Assembly: GCF_001021385.1 (NCBI RefSeq)
Contig: NZ_CP011773.1
Span: 3,224,001-3,288,000 of the forward strand
Direction: 5' to 3'
From: Mycobacterium sp. EPa45
Lineage (GTDB): Bacteria; Actinomycetota; Actinomycetes; Mycobacteriales; Mycobacteriaceae
DNA: 64,000 nt
Made by a program: the position numbers and the translations under genes. The first letter of the stretch is position 1, and each line of letters begins with the position of its first letter. A model generated the notes under the pieces. That model worked only from the letters and a program-made list of their open reading frames with translations. It was not told the DNA's origin and did no database searches. Shown here one piece after another: positions 52,194-60,652 of the stretch.

Positions 52194-53654
52194 TCAGGCC
52201 AGCGGCGGCCCGGGCGGGCCAGTGCGGCGGCTTATGGTCTGCAGTTCGGTATAGGCGTGCAGGCTGGCCGGGGAGAATTCGCGGCCCAACCCGCTCGCCT
52301 TCGCCCCACCGAACGGCGCGCGGGGGTCAAGGGAGGTGAAGGTGTGGCTGTTGATGAACACCGAGCCAGTGTCGAGCCGACGGCCGAGCAGGAAAGCGCG
52401 CTCTTCGTCCGAGGTCCAGATCGAGGCGGCCAGCCCATACTGCGACTGGTTCACAACTCTGATGACCTCGTCGAGCTCGTCATAGCGCAGCACCGGCACC
52501 ACTGGGCCGAACTGCTCCTCTTCGACGATCGCCAGCCGGGGGTCGGCCTCGGTGATCACGCTGGGCATCATGAAGTGGCCATGCTCCCAGGCCGCCGTGT
52601 CCAGCCGCTGCCCGAGTGTGGTGACGGTCGCACCGCTCGCCCGTGCCTCTTCGACGATCTTCTCGACCATGCCTTTCTGCTCGGCGTTGTTGAGCGGACC
52701 CATGGTCGAGCGGGGATCGTCACCGGGTCCGACGACGATCTCGTCCACCGCCGCGTGGAACGCTTCGACGAAGCGGTCGTGGATGCGGGCCGGCACGTAG
52801 ATCCGTTTGAGGCCGAAGCACACCTGGCCGGTGGTCCCGAAGGCGCCCTTCGCGATCTGCCGCATGGTTTCCGGCGAGAGGTCCACGTCGTCGAGGACGA
52901 TCGCGGGGTCGTTCCCGCCAAGCTCCAGCGTCACCCGCTTGATGTCATGTGCGGCCGCGGCCATGACCTTGCGGCCAGTGGTGATGCCACCGGTGAAACC
53001 GATCTTGCGGATCAGCGGATGGCCGACCAGCGCCTCGCCGACCGCGTCGCCGCCGGTGACCATGTTGAGAACACCAGGCGGGAAGTGCTGTTGGAGGGCT
53101 CGGATGACCTCGCTGAGTACCAGGGGGGAGTTCTCCGAAGGCTTCAGGACGACAGTGTTGCCGGCGGCGAGCGCCGGAGCGATCTTCATGAACGACAAGA
53201 CCACCGGGAAGTTCCAAGGCGTGACGGCGGCCACCGGCCCGATCGGGCGGCGCCGGATGAGCGTCGTGCCGCCGGTGTCCCGGATCTCTTGGTCCGCCAG
53301 CGTCTCGGCAGCGATGCCGGCGGTGTAGCCACAGATTCCCGAAGCGAACTCAAGGTCGATGTGCGACTCTTCGAGGATCTTGCCGTTCTCCCGGCTCAGG
53401 AGGGCTGCGCTTTCCTCCATCATGTTGTGGATCACGCCCGCGGCTGCAACCAGCGCGCCCTGACGTTCCTCCAGCGGCCGCGACGACCACTCCGGGAATG
53501 CCGTTGCGGCCGCCTCCACCGCCGCGTTGACTTGACTGGAGGTGGCGTCTGGGACCGACCCGAGCACCACTCGGGTGTCCGCCGGACTGACGACTTCGAT
53601 CGTCCGGTCCGATGTCTCCTCGCGTCCGTCGATGATGAGTTTGGCGTTGATCAC
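52194..53654 (-). CDS. aldehyde dehydrogenase (aryl/salicylaldehyde-type candidate)
   Basis: The product is 486 residues from GTG 53654, with AGAAAGG upstream. Motifs are VAAVTPWNFPVVLSFMKIAP (~145), KRVTLELGGNDPAIVLDD (Glu ~245), GAFGTTGQVCFGLKRIYVP (nucleophile Cys ~279) and EEQFGPVVPVL (~385). It probably oxidises an aryl aldehyde released by the hydratase-aldolases (for example a salicylaldehyde or 2-carboxybenzaldehyde analogue). It lies ~430 bp downstream of the second copy of the duplicated promoter. Confidence 0.9.
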   Translation of the reverse strand: MINAKLIIDGREETSDRTIEVVSPADTRVVLGSVPDATSSQVNAAVEAAATAFPEWSSRPLEERQGALVAAAGVIHNMMEESAALLSRENGKILEESHIDLEFASGICGYTAGIAAETLADQEIRDTGGTTLIRRRPIGPVAAVTPWNFPVVLSFMKIAPALAAGNTVVLKPSENSPLVLSEVIRALQQHFPPGVLNMVTGGDAVGEALVGHPLIRKIGFTGGITTGRKVMAAAAHDIKRVTLELGGNDPAIVLDDVDLSPETMRQIAKGAFGTTGQVCFGLKRIYVPARIHDRFVEAFHAAVDEIVVGPGDDPRSTMGPLNNAEQKGMVEKIVEEARASGATVTTLGQRLDTAAWEHGHFMMPSVITEADPRLAIVEEEQFGPVVPVLRYDELDEVIRVVNQSQYGLAASIWTSDEERAFLLGRRLDTGSVFINSHTFTSLDPRAPFGGAKASGLGREFSPASLHAYTELQTISRRTGPPGPPLA

Positions 53655-53660
53655 GCAGTC

Positions 53661-54017
53661 CTACCTTTCTCGGGGGTTTAGTAGCCGACGACCATGGGTT
53701 TCGAATCGTCCAGGAACGTCGGTATGGCTGTCGTGGGGTCGCCGAGTTGGATGGTGGCGGGAGGCTGGCCGCGTGGCGCCCGGCGACCACTCGCCCGTCA
53801 ATTGTGAAATGCGATCGGATCGCTGTGTGAGGACATGTCGGCGTGGTCGTCTGCTCGGCTGATGGGATTTAGGACGACGCCGAATGTGGTTGTAGGTCAA
53901 CAGCGATGGGTCGGTGTCGTCGCCGCCGCACTTTGTCGCCACCGTGCGCAGCCAGGACCACGAATCCTCGAACAAGTTCGAGGGCATTCCGTTCGACCGC
54001 GGCGGCGCGTTCGTCAA
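53661..54017 (-). pseudogene. decayed ORF between promoter copy B and the aldehyde dehydrogenase
   Basis: A 118-codon frame (MTNAPPRSNGMPSNLFEDSW...) becomes low-complexity and Arg/His-rich after ~50 residues. A different frame holds a natural-looking C-terminal tail, IQLGDPTTAIPTFLDDSKPM, ending at 53680. This suggests a gene decayed by frameshifts and deletion. Its family cannot be told. Confidence 0.35.
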
Positions 54018-54081
54018 ATCACACTCCTTGCATGCTCCAAAAGTGACAGTGGGCCATTCTGGCTAGCAGATGTGCCCTCCG

Positions 54082-54119
54082 CTATAAGGAACAGTAAATC
54101 GGTCCCCTGTCGTGGTCAA
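54082..54119 (-). promoter_or_regulatory. promoter/operator, copy B of the 51.1-kb region
   Basis: Minus-strand TTGACC (54119-54114), a 15-bp spacer, TTTACT (54098-54093) and CTGTTCCTTATAG (54094-54082; one arm mismatch against copy A), then CGGAG. It matches 51083-51137 over ~55 bp with few changes. It should drive the aldehyde dehydrogenase gene through the decayed ORF. The remaining DNA to 54287 shows no gene. Confidence 0.55.
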
Positions 54120-54287
54120 GCAATCTCGGTGAAACCACATGCGCGCATCAGCGGTGTGTCGAAGCGATGATCTTTTTCACGGCGAAAAAGGAGCATGAGA
54201 TGGGGTTGTCGTGCGCATGGCCCACGGCTGTAACCGGTCGACGCCGCGAAGCGCCGGCAATTCGCAGGCGTTTCGGTGGTGATCAGA

Positions 54288-55316
54288 TCAGGATGTTGGG
54301 TGCGCCGATCCCGAGCTGGCGATGCCATCCGCCGCGGCGGCCTCACGCGACAGGTGGTAGCGCTCTGCCAACCCTATCCAGTGCTGGCCGTACCGTTGCG
54401 CGGACTCGACGACGGTCTCCGGTATGTGGACGAAGGGCGGACGGGCCGCCCCGGCGTGCCCATAGCCCGCAGTGTCGATCGCTATTTTCCACCAGGCGGA
54501 CTGCATAGCCTGGAACTCCTCCATGGTCAGGCCCAGTGTCCGAAAAGGGGCCTGCATCTGGTCGGCGATGGCTGCGGCTTCTGTCCAGTCGCCGCGCTGG
54601 CATGCGTCGCGCAGGGACAGCGCGGGCCAAGGGCCCATGCAGACGTCGATGCTCCAGGCGCCGGCAGCGCCGAACATCATCGCCGGGTACATCAACTGGT
54701 CCAAGACGAGGACCGACATCTTGTCCTCGACCGCCTTGATAGCGCCGATGACATTGAAAATATCCATCGACGTCTGCTTCAACGCGACAACGTTGCGAAT
54801 CTGTGCCAACTCCCGAAAAGCGCCGGGTGGCAGCGTGATACGAAACGCGTGCGGATTCTGGTAGATCATGATCGCAAGCTCTGGTACCGCCTCGGCAAGA
54901 TCCTTGTAGTACTGGACCGCGTTCTCCGGTGTCTGCGGCAGATACATGGGCGGTCCGCTCATGATCCCGTCTGCTCCGAGGTCGGCGATAAGCCGGGCGC
55001 GCCGGATCGAGTCGCGCGTGTTGAGCGTGCTGGCGCCGACGAACACGGGCACCCGTCGGTCCACTGTCTCCACCACCGTAGTGATGAGGGTCCGATACTC
55101 CTCGTCGTTGAGGGTATGCGACTCGCCGGCACTTCCTGTCGTGACGATGCCGTCCGCGCCGTCACGCACCAACCGGTCGACCAGGGACGACAGCGCGTCA
55201 GTGTCGATCGTGTTGACCGCGTTGACATCCGCTGCGTCCGGGGTCGAGCAGGCCGGTACAAACGCCCACAGCCCCCTCATATCGTTGGGAGAGAGCGCGG
55301 TAATCCGACTTGTCAC
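54288..55316 (-). CDS. DapA-family aldolase/hydratase-aldolase (second paralogue)
   Basis: The 342-residue TIM-barrel lyase starts from GTG 55316. DapA motifs are DGIVTTGSAGESHTLNDEEY (~54-73), VPVFVGASTLNTRDSIRRAR, LAIMIYQNPHAFRI (catalytic Tyr ~150) and NVVALKQTSMD (Schiff-base Lys ~178). It resembles the hydratase-aldolases that release pyruvate from ring-cleavage products but differs from the NahE-type gene at 56.8 kb around the lysine and the substrate loop. It probably acts on a different aldol, as PhdG and PhdJ do in phenanthrene degradation (analogy). Confidence 0.83.
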   Translation of the reverse strand: MTSRITALSPNDMRGLWAFVPACSTPDAADVNAVNTIDTDALSSLVDRLVRDGADGIVTTGSAGESHTLNDEEYRTLITTVVETVDRRVPVFVGASTLNTRDSIRRARLIADLGADGIMSGPPMYLPQTPENAVQYYKDLAEAVPELAIMIYQNPHAFRITLPPGAFRELAQIRNVVALKQTSMDIFNVIGAIKAVEDKMSVLVLDQLMYPAMMFGAAGAWSIDVCMGPWPALSLRDACQRGDWTEAAAIADQMQAPFRTLGLTMEEFQAMQSAWWKIAIDTAGYGHAGAARPPFVHIPETVVESAQRYGQHWIGLAERYHLSREAAAADGIASSGSAHPTS

Positions 55317-55433
55317 GACAGTGTCCTATCTATGTTAAGGCGCCAAAAGGTGGATCCGTTGGACTTGCTTTTTCGTGGCGAAGGCTTCGCCACGGCTGAC
55401 TATCTCGAGTGCTCTCGAGTTGTCGGCGCATAC

Positions 55434-55826
55434 TCAGGACCCGTACTCGATGTCCAAACTGCTCTCGAGCTCTGAAAGCCGATCCTGGGCTTTTCCGATC
55501 GACATCATCTTCATCATGTTTCCGGTCGCCTTCATCTGGCCCGTCATGGCCGCGGTTTGGCCGTTGAGTGCACCCCGGGAAAGCTCGATGTTCGTTTCAT
55601 AGGTGAGTTCGGCCTCCACGTCCGGCGTCCGCGGAGGGGCCCCGATGCCGACGGTGAGCGACCCGTCATCGAAATGCATGTAGTAGCTCTCACTCGACGG
55701 GCTCCCCGACACGGACACCCGCAGCACCACGTCATGTCCCTTCGCGGCTGTGCGGAACTTCTCGTCGGAATTGGCTGCGGCGGTCACCGCATCGGCCCAC
55801 TCATCGGTCAGGAACTGAATCGCCAT
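55434..55826 (-). CDS. SCP2 sterol-carrier-like domain protein
   Basis: The product is 130 residues from ATG 55826 (MAIQFLTDEWADAVTAAANS). The SCP2 core is visible: VVLRVSVSGSPSSESYYMHF, SLTVGIGAPPRTPDVEAELT, then IELSRGALNGQTAAMTGQMK, TGNMMKMMSIGKAQDRL. It sits in the PAH operon between the extradiol and DapA genes. A hydrophobic-substrate-binding role is inferred. Confidence 0.75.
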   Translation of the reverse strand: MAIQFLTDEWADAVTAAANSDEKFRTAAKGHDVVLRVSVSGSPSSESYYMHFDDGSLTVGIGAPPRTPDVEAELTYETNIELSRGALNGQTAAMTGQMKATGNMMKMMSIGKAQDRLSELESSLDIEYGS

Positions 55827-55877
55827 GCCGTCCTCATTTGTCGTTGTTGATTCGTTGGCGCATCTCGTCCGGCGCGC

Positions 55878-56768
55878 TCACGCTGTCGCGGCCTCGAGTG
55901 CCCCCGGCGGCGTCTGGGCCACCATCTGGTGGCCCCACACGCTCGGCGCCTCATACTGGGCGACCGTCCAGGTCTCGTCGTCGACGGTGGCCCCACCCCA
56001 GCCGTATTCGAGGTCGAACCCGCTCGGAGTGCGCACGTAAAACGAGACCATCCGGTCGTTCACGTGGCGCCCGAGGGTCATGCTCAGCGGGATGTTGCGC
56101 GACATACACAGGTCATAGGCAATGCCCACGTCATCGAATTCGGCCACCTCGACCATCACGTGGTGCAGTCCCCGGACGCCCGGCATCGGGGTCAGCGCGA
56201 TGCTGTGGTGACGAGGGTTGCAGTGGTAGAACCACAGGTCGATGAAGGTGTAGATTTCGTCGCTCTTTTTGAACCCGAGTACATCTCGTAGGAACCTGTC
56301 GGCCTGCGCTAGGTCAGGTGTCGCCAGCACGACATGACCCAGACCCTGTGATCCGGTGAGGAATCTCGACATCGGCCGGCCTGGGTGAAATGACTTGGGC
56401 ACGATCCGCTGTCCGTAGAACAGTTCATGTCGTAGCCCCGAAGGATCCGAAAGCGCAAGGAAGCCTAGGACTCCGCGGGCGGCGCGCTCCTCATCGCTTC
56501 CGACTTCGAAGGGGATCCCTCGCACGCGCAGGGCTTCACCGGCGGCCTCGAGCGCGTCCTCGCTGCCCACATCCCAACCCGCGTACAGCATGCGGTTGCG
56601 GTCTCCTTGATGCACGGCGATACGGTGGTCGGCGTCGTCCATTCTCAGCCGCACTGATCCGTCGTCGCGTTCGCTGGCTTGCATTCCGAGTACCTCGGGG
56701 CCGAATTCCAGCCATTCCTTCGCGTCGGGTGACGCAACGCCCAGATAGCCCAGCGATTTTACAAACAT
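55878..56768 (-). CDS. extradiol ring-cleavage dioxygenase, BphC/PhdF type
   Basis: The product is 296 residues from ATG 56768 (MFVKSLGYLGVASPDAKEWL); the frame upstream to 56846 is not family-like. It is a two-domain vicinal-oxygen-chelate enzyme. Fe(II) ligands lie in QGLGHVVLATPD (His ~146), VRGLHHVMVEV (His ~207) and SGFDLEYGWGG (Glu ~258), with the active-site His/Tyr in the same region. It cleaves a dihydroxylated bi- or polycyclic ring at the meta position. The hydratase-aldolase gene ends 20 bp upstream of its start. Confidence 0.9.
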   Translation of the reverse strand: MFVKSLGYLGVASPDAKEWLEFGPEVLGMQASERDDGSVRLRMDDADHRIAVHQGDRNRMLYAGWDVGSEDALEAAGEALRVRGIPFEVGSDEERAARGVLGFLALSDPSGLRHELFYGQRIVPKSFHPGRPMSRFLTGSQGLGHVVLATPDLAQADRFLRDVLGFKKSDEIYTFIDLWFYHCNPRHHSIALTPMPGVRGLHHVMVEVAEFDDVGIAYDLCMSRNIPLSMTLGRHVNDRMVSFYVRTPSGFDLEYGWGGATVDDETWTVAQYEAPSVWGHQMVAQTPPGALEAATA

Positions 56769-56788
56769 GTGCTGCTTCTCCCTGCAAA

Positions 56789-57793
56789 TCAGACGGCCGC
56801 GATGGTCTCGGACGTTTCGGCGTAGCGCTGTTGCAATGCGGCCCATCTCTTGCCGGCCTCGCGGGCTCCGTCCAGATAGGACTCCGGCACTTCGGTGTAG
56901 GGCGGCCGGGTGGGCCCGGTGCGCATGAAGCCCGCCGCCCGGAACTGGGCGTTGTCAATCTGGATGCTGTATTTGAGGAATTCCGAGAAGTTCCCGCCCG
57001 GGTAAAGCGTCTCGAGAGCCGCCTCGAATTCGTCGGTCAGGGCCTGGCACTCGTCCCAGCGCTGGGCCCTGATCAGGTCTCGTAGGCGCGTCACGGGTGC
57101 TGGGCCGCAGGCCACGTTGCCGGACCAGCAGGCGGTGACCTCCTCTGGGAACAGCCGGGCGAAGTAGTACCAATCGGTCTCGAGCGGCAGCAGCCGCATG
57201 CGACCGCCCACCGCGCGGAGATCGGACATGAAGGCGGCGCCGCTGAGCAGCCCGAGATGCTTGGCGGCGACGAGCTGCGGTATTGCGCTGAGCGCCTTGT
57301 AGGCGGCCGATCCGATTTTCCCTTTGAAGGCACCCGGGTTGTCATAGGCCACCAGTGCCAAGTGCGGTAATGCCTCGGCCACGTCGCGGTAGAAGCGCAC
57401 AATGCCTGCGTCATCGAGAGGGAGCCACATCGGACGCCCCACGAACAGGCCGTCGGCGCCGAGCTCGCCGAGTCGGTGACCCCTGGCGATCGTGTCGCGG
57501 GTGTTCAGCGTCGTTGCTCCGGCGAAGACGGGGATACGCCCTGCGACGGCCTCGACGACAGTGGCGACGAACCCTTGCAGCTCATCCCAGGTGAGCGAGG
57601 CGCATTCGCCGAATGTGCCAGTAGTCATAAGCACATCGACCCCGCCACGGACCATCGCATCGGCGAGCTTCGCCGCCTCATCGAGGTCTACCGAGTTTGC
57701 GGTGTCGACGCGGTCGGCCGTCGGAGTGGATGGCGTGGGAATGATGCCGACGACCCCCGTTACGTCATCGACGGTCAATTTTGTGGTCGTCAC
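56789..57793 (-). CDS. hydratase-aldolase, NahE/PhdJ type (DapA family)
   Basis: The product is 334 residues from GTG 57793, with AAAGGG upstream. The diagnostic sequences are VLMTTGTFGECASLTWDELQ (~55-74), VATVVEAVAGRIPVFAGATT, LVAYDNPGAFKGKIG (catalytic Tyr) and QLVAAKHLGLLSGAAFM (Schiff-base Lys ~183, with His next to it as in NahE). The enzyme hydrates and splits a benzylidenepyruvate-type meta-cleavage product to an aryl aldehyde and pyruvate. It lies 25 bp after the PhdI-like gene, the same neighbour pair as in known phenanthrene pathways. Confidence 0.9.
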   Translation of the reverse strand: MTTTKLTVDDVTGVVGIIPTPSTPTADRVDTANSVDLDEAAKLADAMVRGGVDVLMTTGTFGECASLTWDELQGFVATVVEAVAGRIPVFAGATTLNTRDTIARGHRLGELGADGLFVGRPMWLPLDDAGIVRFYRDVAEALPHLALVAYDNPGAFKGKIGSAAYKALSAIPQLVAAKHLGLLSGAAFMSDLRAVGGRMRLLPLETDWYYFARLFPEEVTACWSGNVACGPAPVTRLRDLIRAQRWDECQALTDEFEAALETLYPGGNFSEFLKYSIQIDNAQFRAAGFMRTGPTRPPYTEVPESYLDGAREAGKRWAALQQRYAETSETIAAV

Positions 57794-57818
57794 GTTTGCG
57801 CCCTTTCTTGCGTGGCGT

Positions 57819-58904
57819 TCAGCGAGCGCGGAGGTTCGCGGGGATCGAAGGAACTGGTTGCGTACCGACAGAGAGCTCGGGCTCTTCGTAGTAGAGATCC
57901 AGGGCTTTCAAAGTAGGGATGTCGTTTACCGAGAACAGGACCGCGTCGTGGGCCGACTGGTTGATGAAGTGGTGGGTGCTCCAGTTGGGCACTACGAAGC
58001 TGTCGTGCGGCCCCCAGTCGAGGTCTACCCCGTCAACGACCGTCGTCCCTTCGCCGCGTACAACGAAGTACACAGCGCTCGAGGTGTGGCGATGGGCTTC
58101 GGTCCGCTGGCCCGGCCGCAGCAGCTGGACCCAGCAGTCGAGTGTCGGCATCGTTGATCCGCCGGTGACCGGGTTCGCGTACCGCAGGACCACACCGTCG
58201 TAGGGACTGCCCGCAAGACCCGCCATGCGCTGAAGCTGCCGCTCAACGTCACGCCAGGGGTAGCGGAACGGGAAGTTGGCGGTCTTGACCTGCTCCCACG
58301 CCGGCCGCAGCAGCCCACCGCGATCGGCGAGGTGCTCCCCCGGGTTCTCGCGCTGAGGCTGCCGCTTCTCCCCAAAAGACTCGTAGAAGGGCACATTCAG
58401 CCCGAGCACCAGCCCGATATCCAGGACGTCGAGCCACACGACGTCGTCAGAGGTCGCGTTCTCGTGGTCGTGCCATGCCCAGCGGGGAGTCAGGACCAGG
58501 TCGTAGTCGTCCATCTGACACGGCTCGCCGTCCACCACCGTGACCAGACCGGGGCCGCCCTGAATGGCGAACCGCAATGCCGCCATGGTGTGACGGTGCG
58601 CGTAGGCGATCTCGCCCGGCCTGAGCATCTGCATGCCCATGTTCATTGTTTGAGTCGTTCCCCGGGCAGCCGGGTTGATGAAGGAGAGATTGCGTCGCGC
58701 AGTCAAACTCTCGGGCATCACGTCACACGACTTCACAAGCTTCGCGTGGACATCCTGCCACCGCCATAGGAATGGGACACCAGCGGGTTTGGGGCCGCCG
58801 ACGACGCCTTCCAGCATCTCGTCATAGACCCATTGCCCCCGAAGATTGACCGCCTCGAGCTCGACGTCGAACTCCTGAAGTGTTGGAATCCCGGCGGTCG
58901 ACAT
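57819..58904 (-). CDS. bicupin ring-cleavage dioxygenase (gentisate / 1-hydroxy-2-naphthoate type)
   Basis: The product is 361 residues from ATG 58904. It has two cupin domains: N-terminal AYAHRHTMAALRFAIQGG (~100-117, iron His pair) with PRWAWHDHENATSDDV (third His), and C-terminal TEAHRHTSSAVYFVVRGEG with NWSTHHFINQ. It matches gentisate 1,2-dioxygenase and PhdI, which open a ring bearing one hydroxyl plus carboxylate. It is the first gene of its operon, 33 bp after a CTCTG-class promoter and operator. Followed by the NahE/PhdJ-type gene, it fits a hydroxynaphthoate-like step (inference). Confidence 0.87.
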   Translation of the reverse strand: MSTAGIPTLQEFDVELEAVNLRGQWVYDEMLEGVVGGPKPAGVPFLWRWQDVHAKLVKSCDVMPESLTARRNLSFINPAARGTTQTMNMGMQMLRPGEIAYAHRHTMAALRFAIQGGPGLVTVVDGEPCQMDDYDLVLTPRWAWHDHENATSDDVVWLDVLDIGLVLGLNVPFYESFGEKRQPQRENPGEHLADRGGLLRPAWEQVKTANFPFRYPWRDVERQLQRMAGLAGSPYDGVVLRYANPVTGGSTMPTLDCWVQLLRPGQRTEAHRHTSSAVYFVVRGEGTTVVDGVDLDWGPHDSFVVPNWSTHHFINQSAHDAVLFSVNDIPTLKALDLYYEEPELSVGTQPVPSIPANLRAR

Positions 58905-58936
58905 GGGCTACCCCTTTTCTGTCATCCAGAACAGCA

Positions 58937-58979
58937 CTCTGGCAAAAAGAGATTAACGGCAACGGACGGATCTCGTCAA
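58937..58979 (-). promoter_or_regulatory. sigma-70-like promoter with CTCTT-N5-CAGAG operator (site 4)
   Basis: Minus-strand TTGACG (58979-58974), a 16-bp spacer, GTTAAT (58957-58952), then CTCTTTTTGCCAGAG (58951-58937). The TAATCTCT start and CAGAG end have exactly the spacing of the site at 12.3 kb. It drives the PhdI-like gene 33 bp downstream. The DNA between 58980 and 59184 shows no gene. Confidence 0.6.
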
Positions 58980-59184
58980 TAGCGCTGACCGGTGCGCGAG
59001 GGCACTGTTCCTGCTGCGACTCAATTTCTGGCCTTCGTGTCTGAGAACGGCAGTGGAGACCCGCGGTAGCCGCCCCCGTCCCACAAAGCAGAGAGGTCAT
59101 CTGTTCGGCGGAGATCCCGGCATCCGGGAAGCCCAGGCGCGCAGCCTCGCTTGGCGTCCAGCCCCTTTTTCAACATGAGGCTCG

Positions 59185-60426
59185 TCATCGTGGCGGGGTG
59201 CCCACGATATTCGTTGGGTTCGTCAAGGCCTCGAGCTTTGTCTGCAAGCTCTCGAGATTGCTTCCGGCCCGCAGTGCGCGCCTGCACTCGATCAGTGCGC
59301 GTGGCCAGTTGACGATCGCCGCGCCACTCAACTGTTGGTCGCCTTCGGTGTAGAGCGCTGCAAAGCGGTTGTCGTTCAGCGGGTCTCCGACAATGACATG
59401 GTCTCCGAGACCAGTGGTCCGGCCGGCGACCTGGATCTTCCAGTCGTACTGGTCGCTCCACACGTACTCAACCGGCTCGTAGGAGCGTAGATCTCGGGGA
59501 TGCGTGATGTTGTGCGCGACGCAGGCGGCTTGGTCGACCGCGTTGGTCCAGTGTTCTATGCGCACCGCCCCGCCCCGGCCCCGGTGAAACCAACGCGACA
59601 CGTCGCCGACTGCGTAGACGTTTTCAGTGGTGACGGCACGACAGTATTCGTCGCAGACTAGGCCGTCATCGATGACGAGTCCCGACGACGTCAGCCAGCC
59701 GTCATTGGGGACCGCCCCGATTCCGACCACCACCGTGGCGGCTTCCAGAACCGTGCCGTCTGTGAGGCGTACACGAAGATCTCCGGACTCGCCGTCGACG
59801 GCTTCGACGCCCGCGCCGAACCGCGTGCGCACGCCGTGGCGTCGGTGCAGATCCACGAACCGTCCACCGATCTCGGTGTTCAGCACCCGGCTCATCGGCA
59901 CCGGCAGCGGGTCGACAACCGTGACTTCCAGACCGAGCGACCGCGCGGTCGACGTGACCTCCGCCCCGATGAATCCGCCCCCGATGACGACGAGATGGCC
60001 ACCGGCGAGGAGATCGGCTCGTAACCGCAGACAGTCCTCTAGGGTGCGAAGCACATGGATGCCCGGTCCCTGACCCCATGGGGACGGCCGCGCGCTGGCG
60101 CCCGTAGCCACCACAAGCTGGTCGAAATGCAGCGGCTCATGGTCGGCGAGTTCCACCTGCCCGGCTGCCAAGTCCACTCGGATCGCACGGTGGCCGAGCC
60201 GAAGTTGGATGTGGTCGCGATCGGCATCTTCCTCGGTGAGTAGCGTCACGGCCGCAGCGTCGCTGGCGCCAGCGAGCAACGCCTTGGACAAGGGTGGCTT
60301 GTCGTAGGGCAGTACTGTCTCTTCGCCTACCAGAACGATGTCGCCGTCGAATCCTTCCGAGCGCAGCGATTGGGCCGTGCGGACTCCGCCAACAGAACTG
60401 CCGACGATGACAACCCGTGAGGTCAT
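59185..60426 (-). CDS. ferredoxin--NAD(P)+ reductase (Rieske/P450-type, FAD)
   Basis: The 413-residue pyridine-nucleotide-disulfide-family reductase has ATG 60426 overlapping the ferredoxin stop (ATGA). FAD fold: RVVIVGSSVGGVRTAQSLRS (GxGxxG variant with Ser). NAD fold: HLVVIGGGFIGAEVTSTARS (~145). Second FAD contact: NVYAVGDVSRWFHRGRGG (~268). The C-terminal domain is NDNRFAALYTEGDQQLSGAA. It lacks redox-active Cys, as expected for BphA4-type enzymes. It is the only such reductase in the window and probably serves several oxygenases. Confidence 0.92.
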   Translation of the reverse strand: MTSRVVIVGSSVGGVRTAQSLRSEGFDGDIVLVGEETVLPYDKPPLSKALLAGASDAAAVTLLTEEDADRDHIQLRLGHRAIRVDLAAGQVELADHEPLHFDQLVVATGASARPSPWGQGPGIHVLRTLEDCLRLRADLLAGGHLVVIGGGFIGAEVTSTARSLGLEVTVVDPLPVPMSRVLNTEIGGRFVDLHRRHGVRTRFGAGVEAVDGESGDLRVRLTDGTVLEAATVVVGIGAVPNDGWLTSSGLVIDDGLVCDEYCRAVTTENVYAVGDVSRWFHRGRGGAVRIEHWTNAVDQAACVAHNITHPRDLRSYEPVEYVWSDQYDWKIQVAGRTTGLGDHVIVGDPLNDNRFAALYTEGDQQLSGAAIVNWPRALIECRRALRAGSNLESLQTKLEALTNPTNIVGTPPR

Positions 60427-60623
60427 TCGTCAGCGACGTGCAGGGCGGCGACGGGACAGCTGCGTGCTGCCTCCTCGACTCGGACCCTGTCCTCCGTGGG
60501 GACCACCGTCTTTCGCGCCACGACGAGTCCTCGATCGTCGATGTCGAAGTAGTCCTCGGCGGCGATGACACAGTTCGCGTACCCCTGGCATGCTGTCCGG
60601 TCAGCCTTGATGACTCCGCCCAT
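60423..60623 (-). CDS. small ferredoxin ([3Fe-4S]/[4Fe-4S] type)
   Basis: The product is 66 residues from ATG 60623. Ligands are in ACQGYANC (C12, C18) and SCPVAAL (C56). It is nearly the twin of the ferredoxin at 17.9 kb. It forms the electron-transfer link between the adjacent reductase and the dioxygenase upstream in the operon. Confidence 0.9.
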   Translation of the reverse strand: MGGVIKADRTACQGYANCVIAAEDYFDIDDRGLVVARKTVVPTEDRVRVEEAARSCPVAALHVADE

Positions 60624-60652
60624 CTGTTCCTCTTCTCTTGTGTTCGCAGTGA

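Noticed and set aside
54276..55475. 399-codon plus-strand frame opposite the DapA-family gene
   Set aside because: Antisense shadow with no recognisable fold; the minus strand has the Schiff-base Lys motif.
59021..59461. 146-codon minus-strand ORF overlapping the ferredoxin reductase 3' end
   Set aside because: Different frame from the reductase, Arg-rich and without motifs; it is a shadow extending into non-coding DNA.
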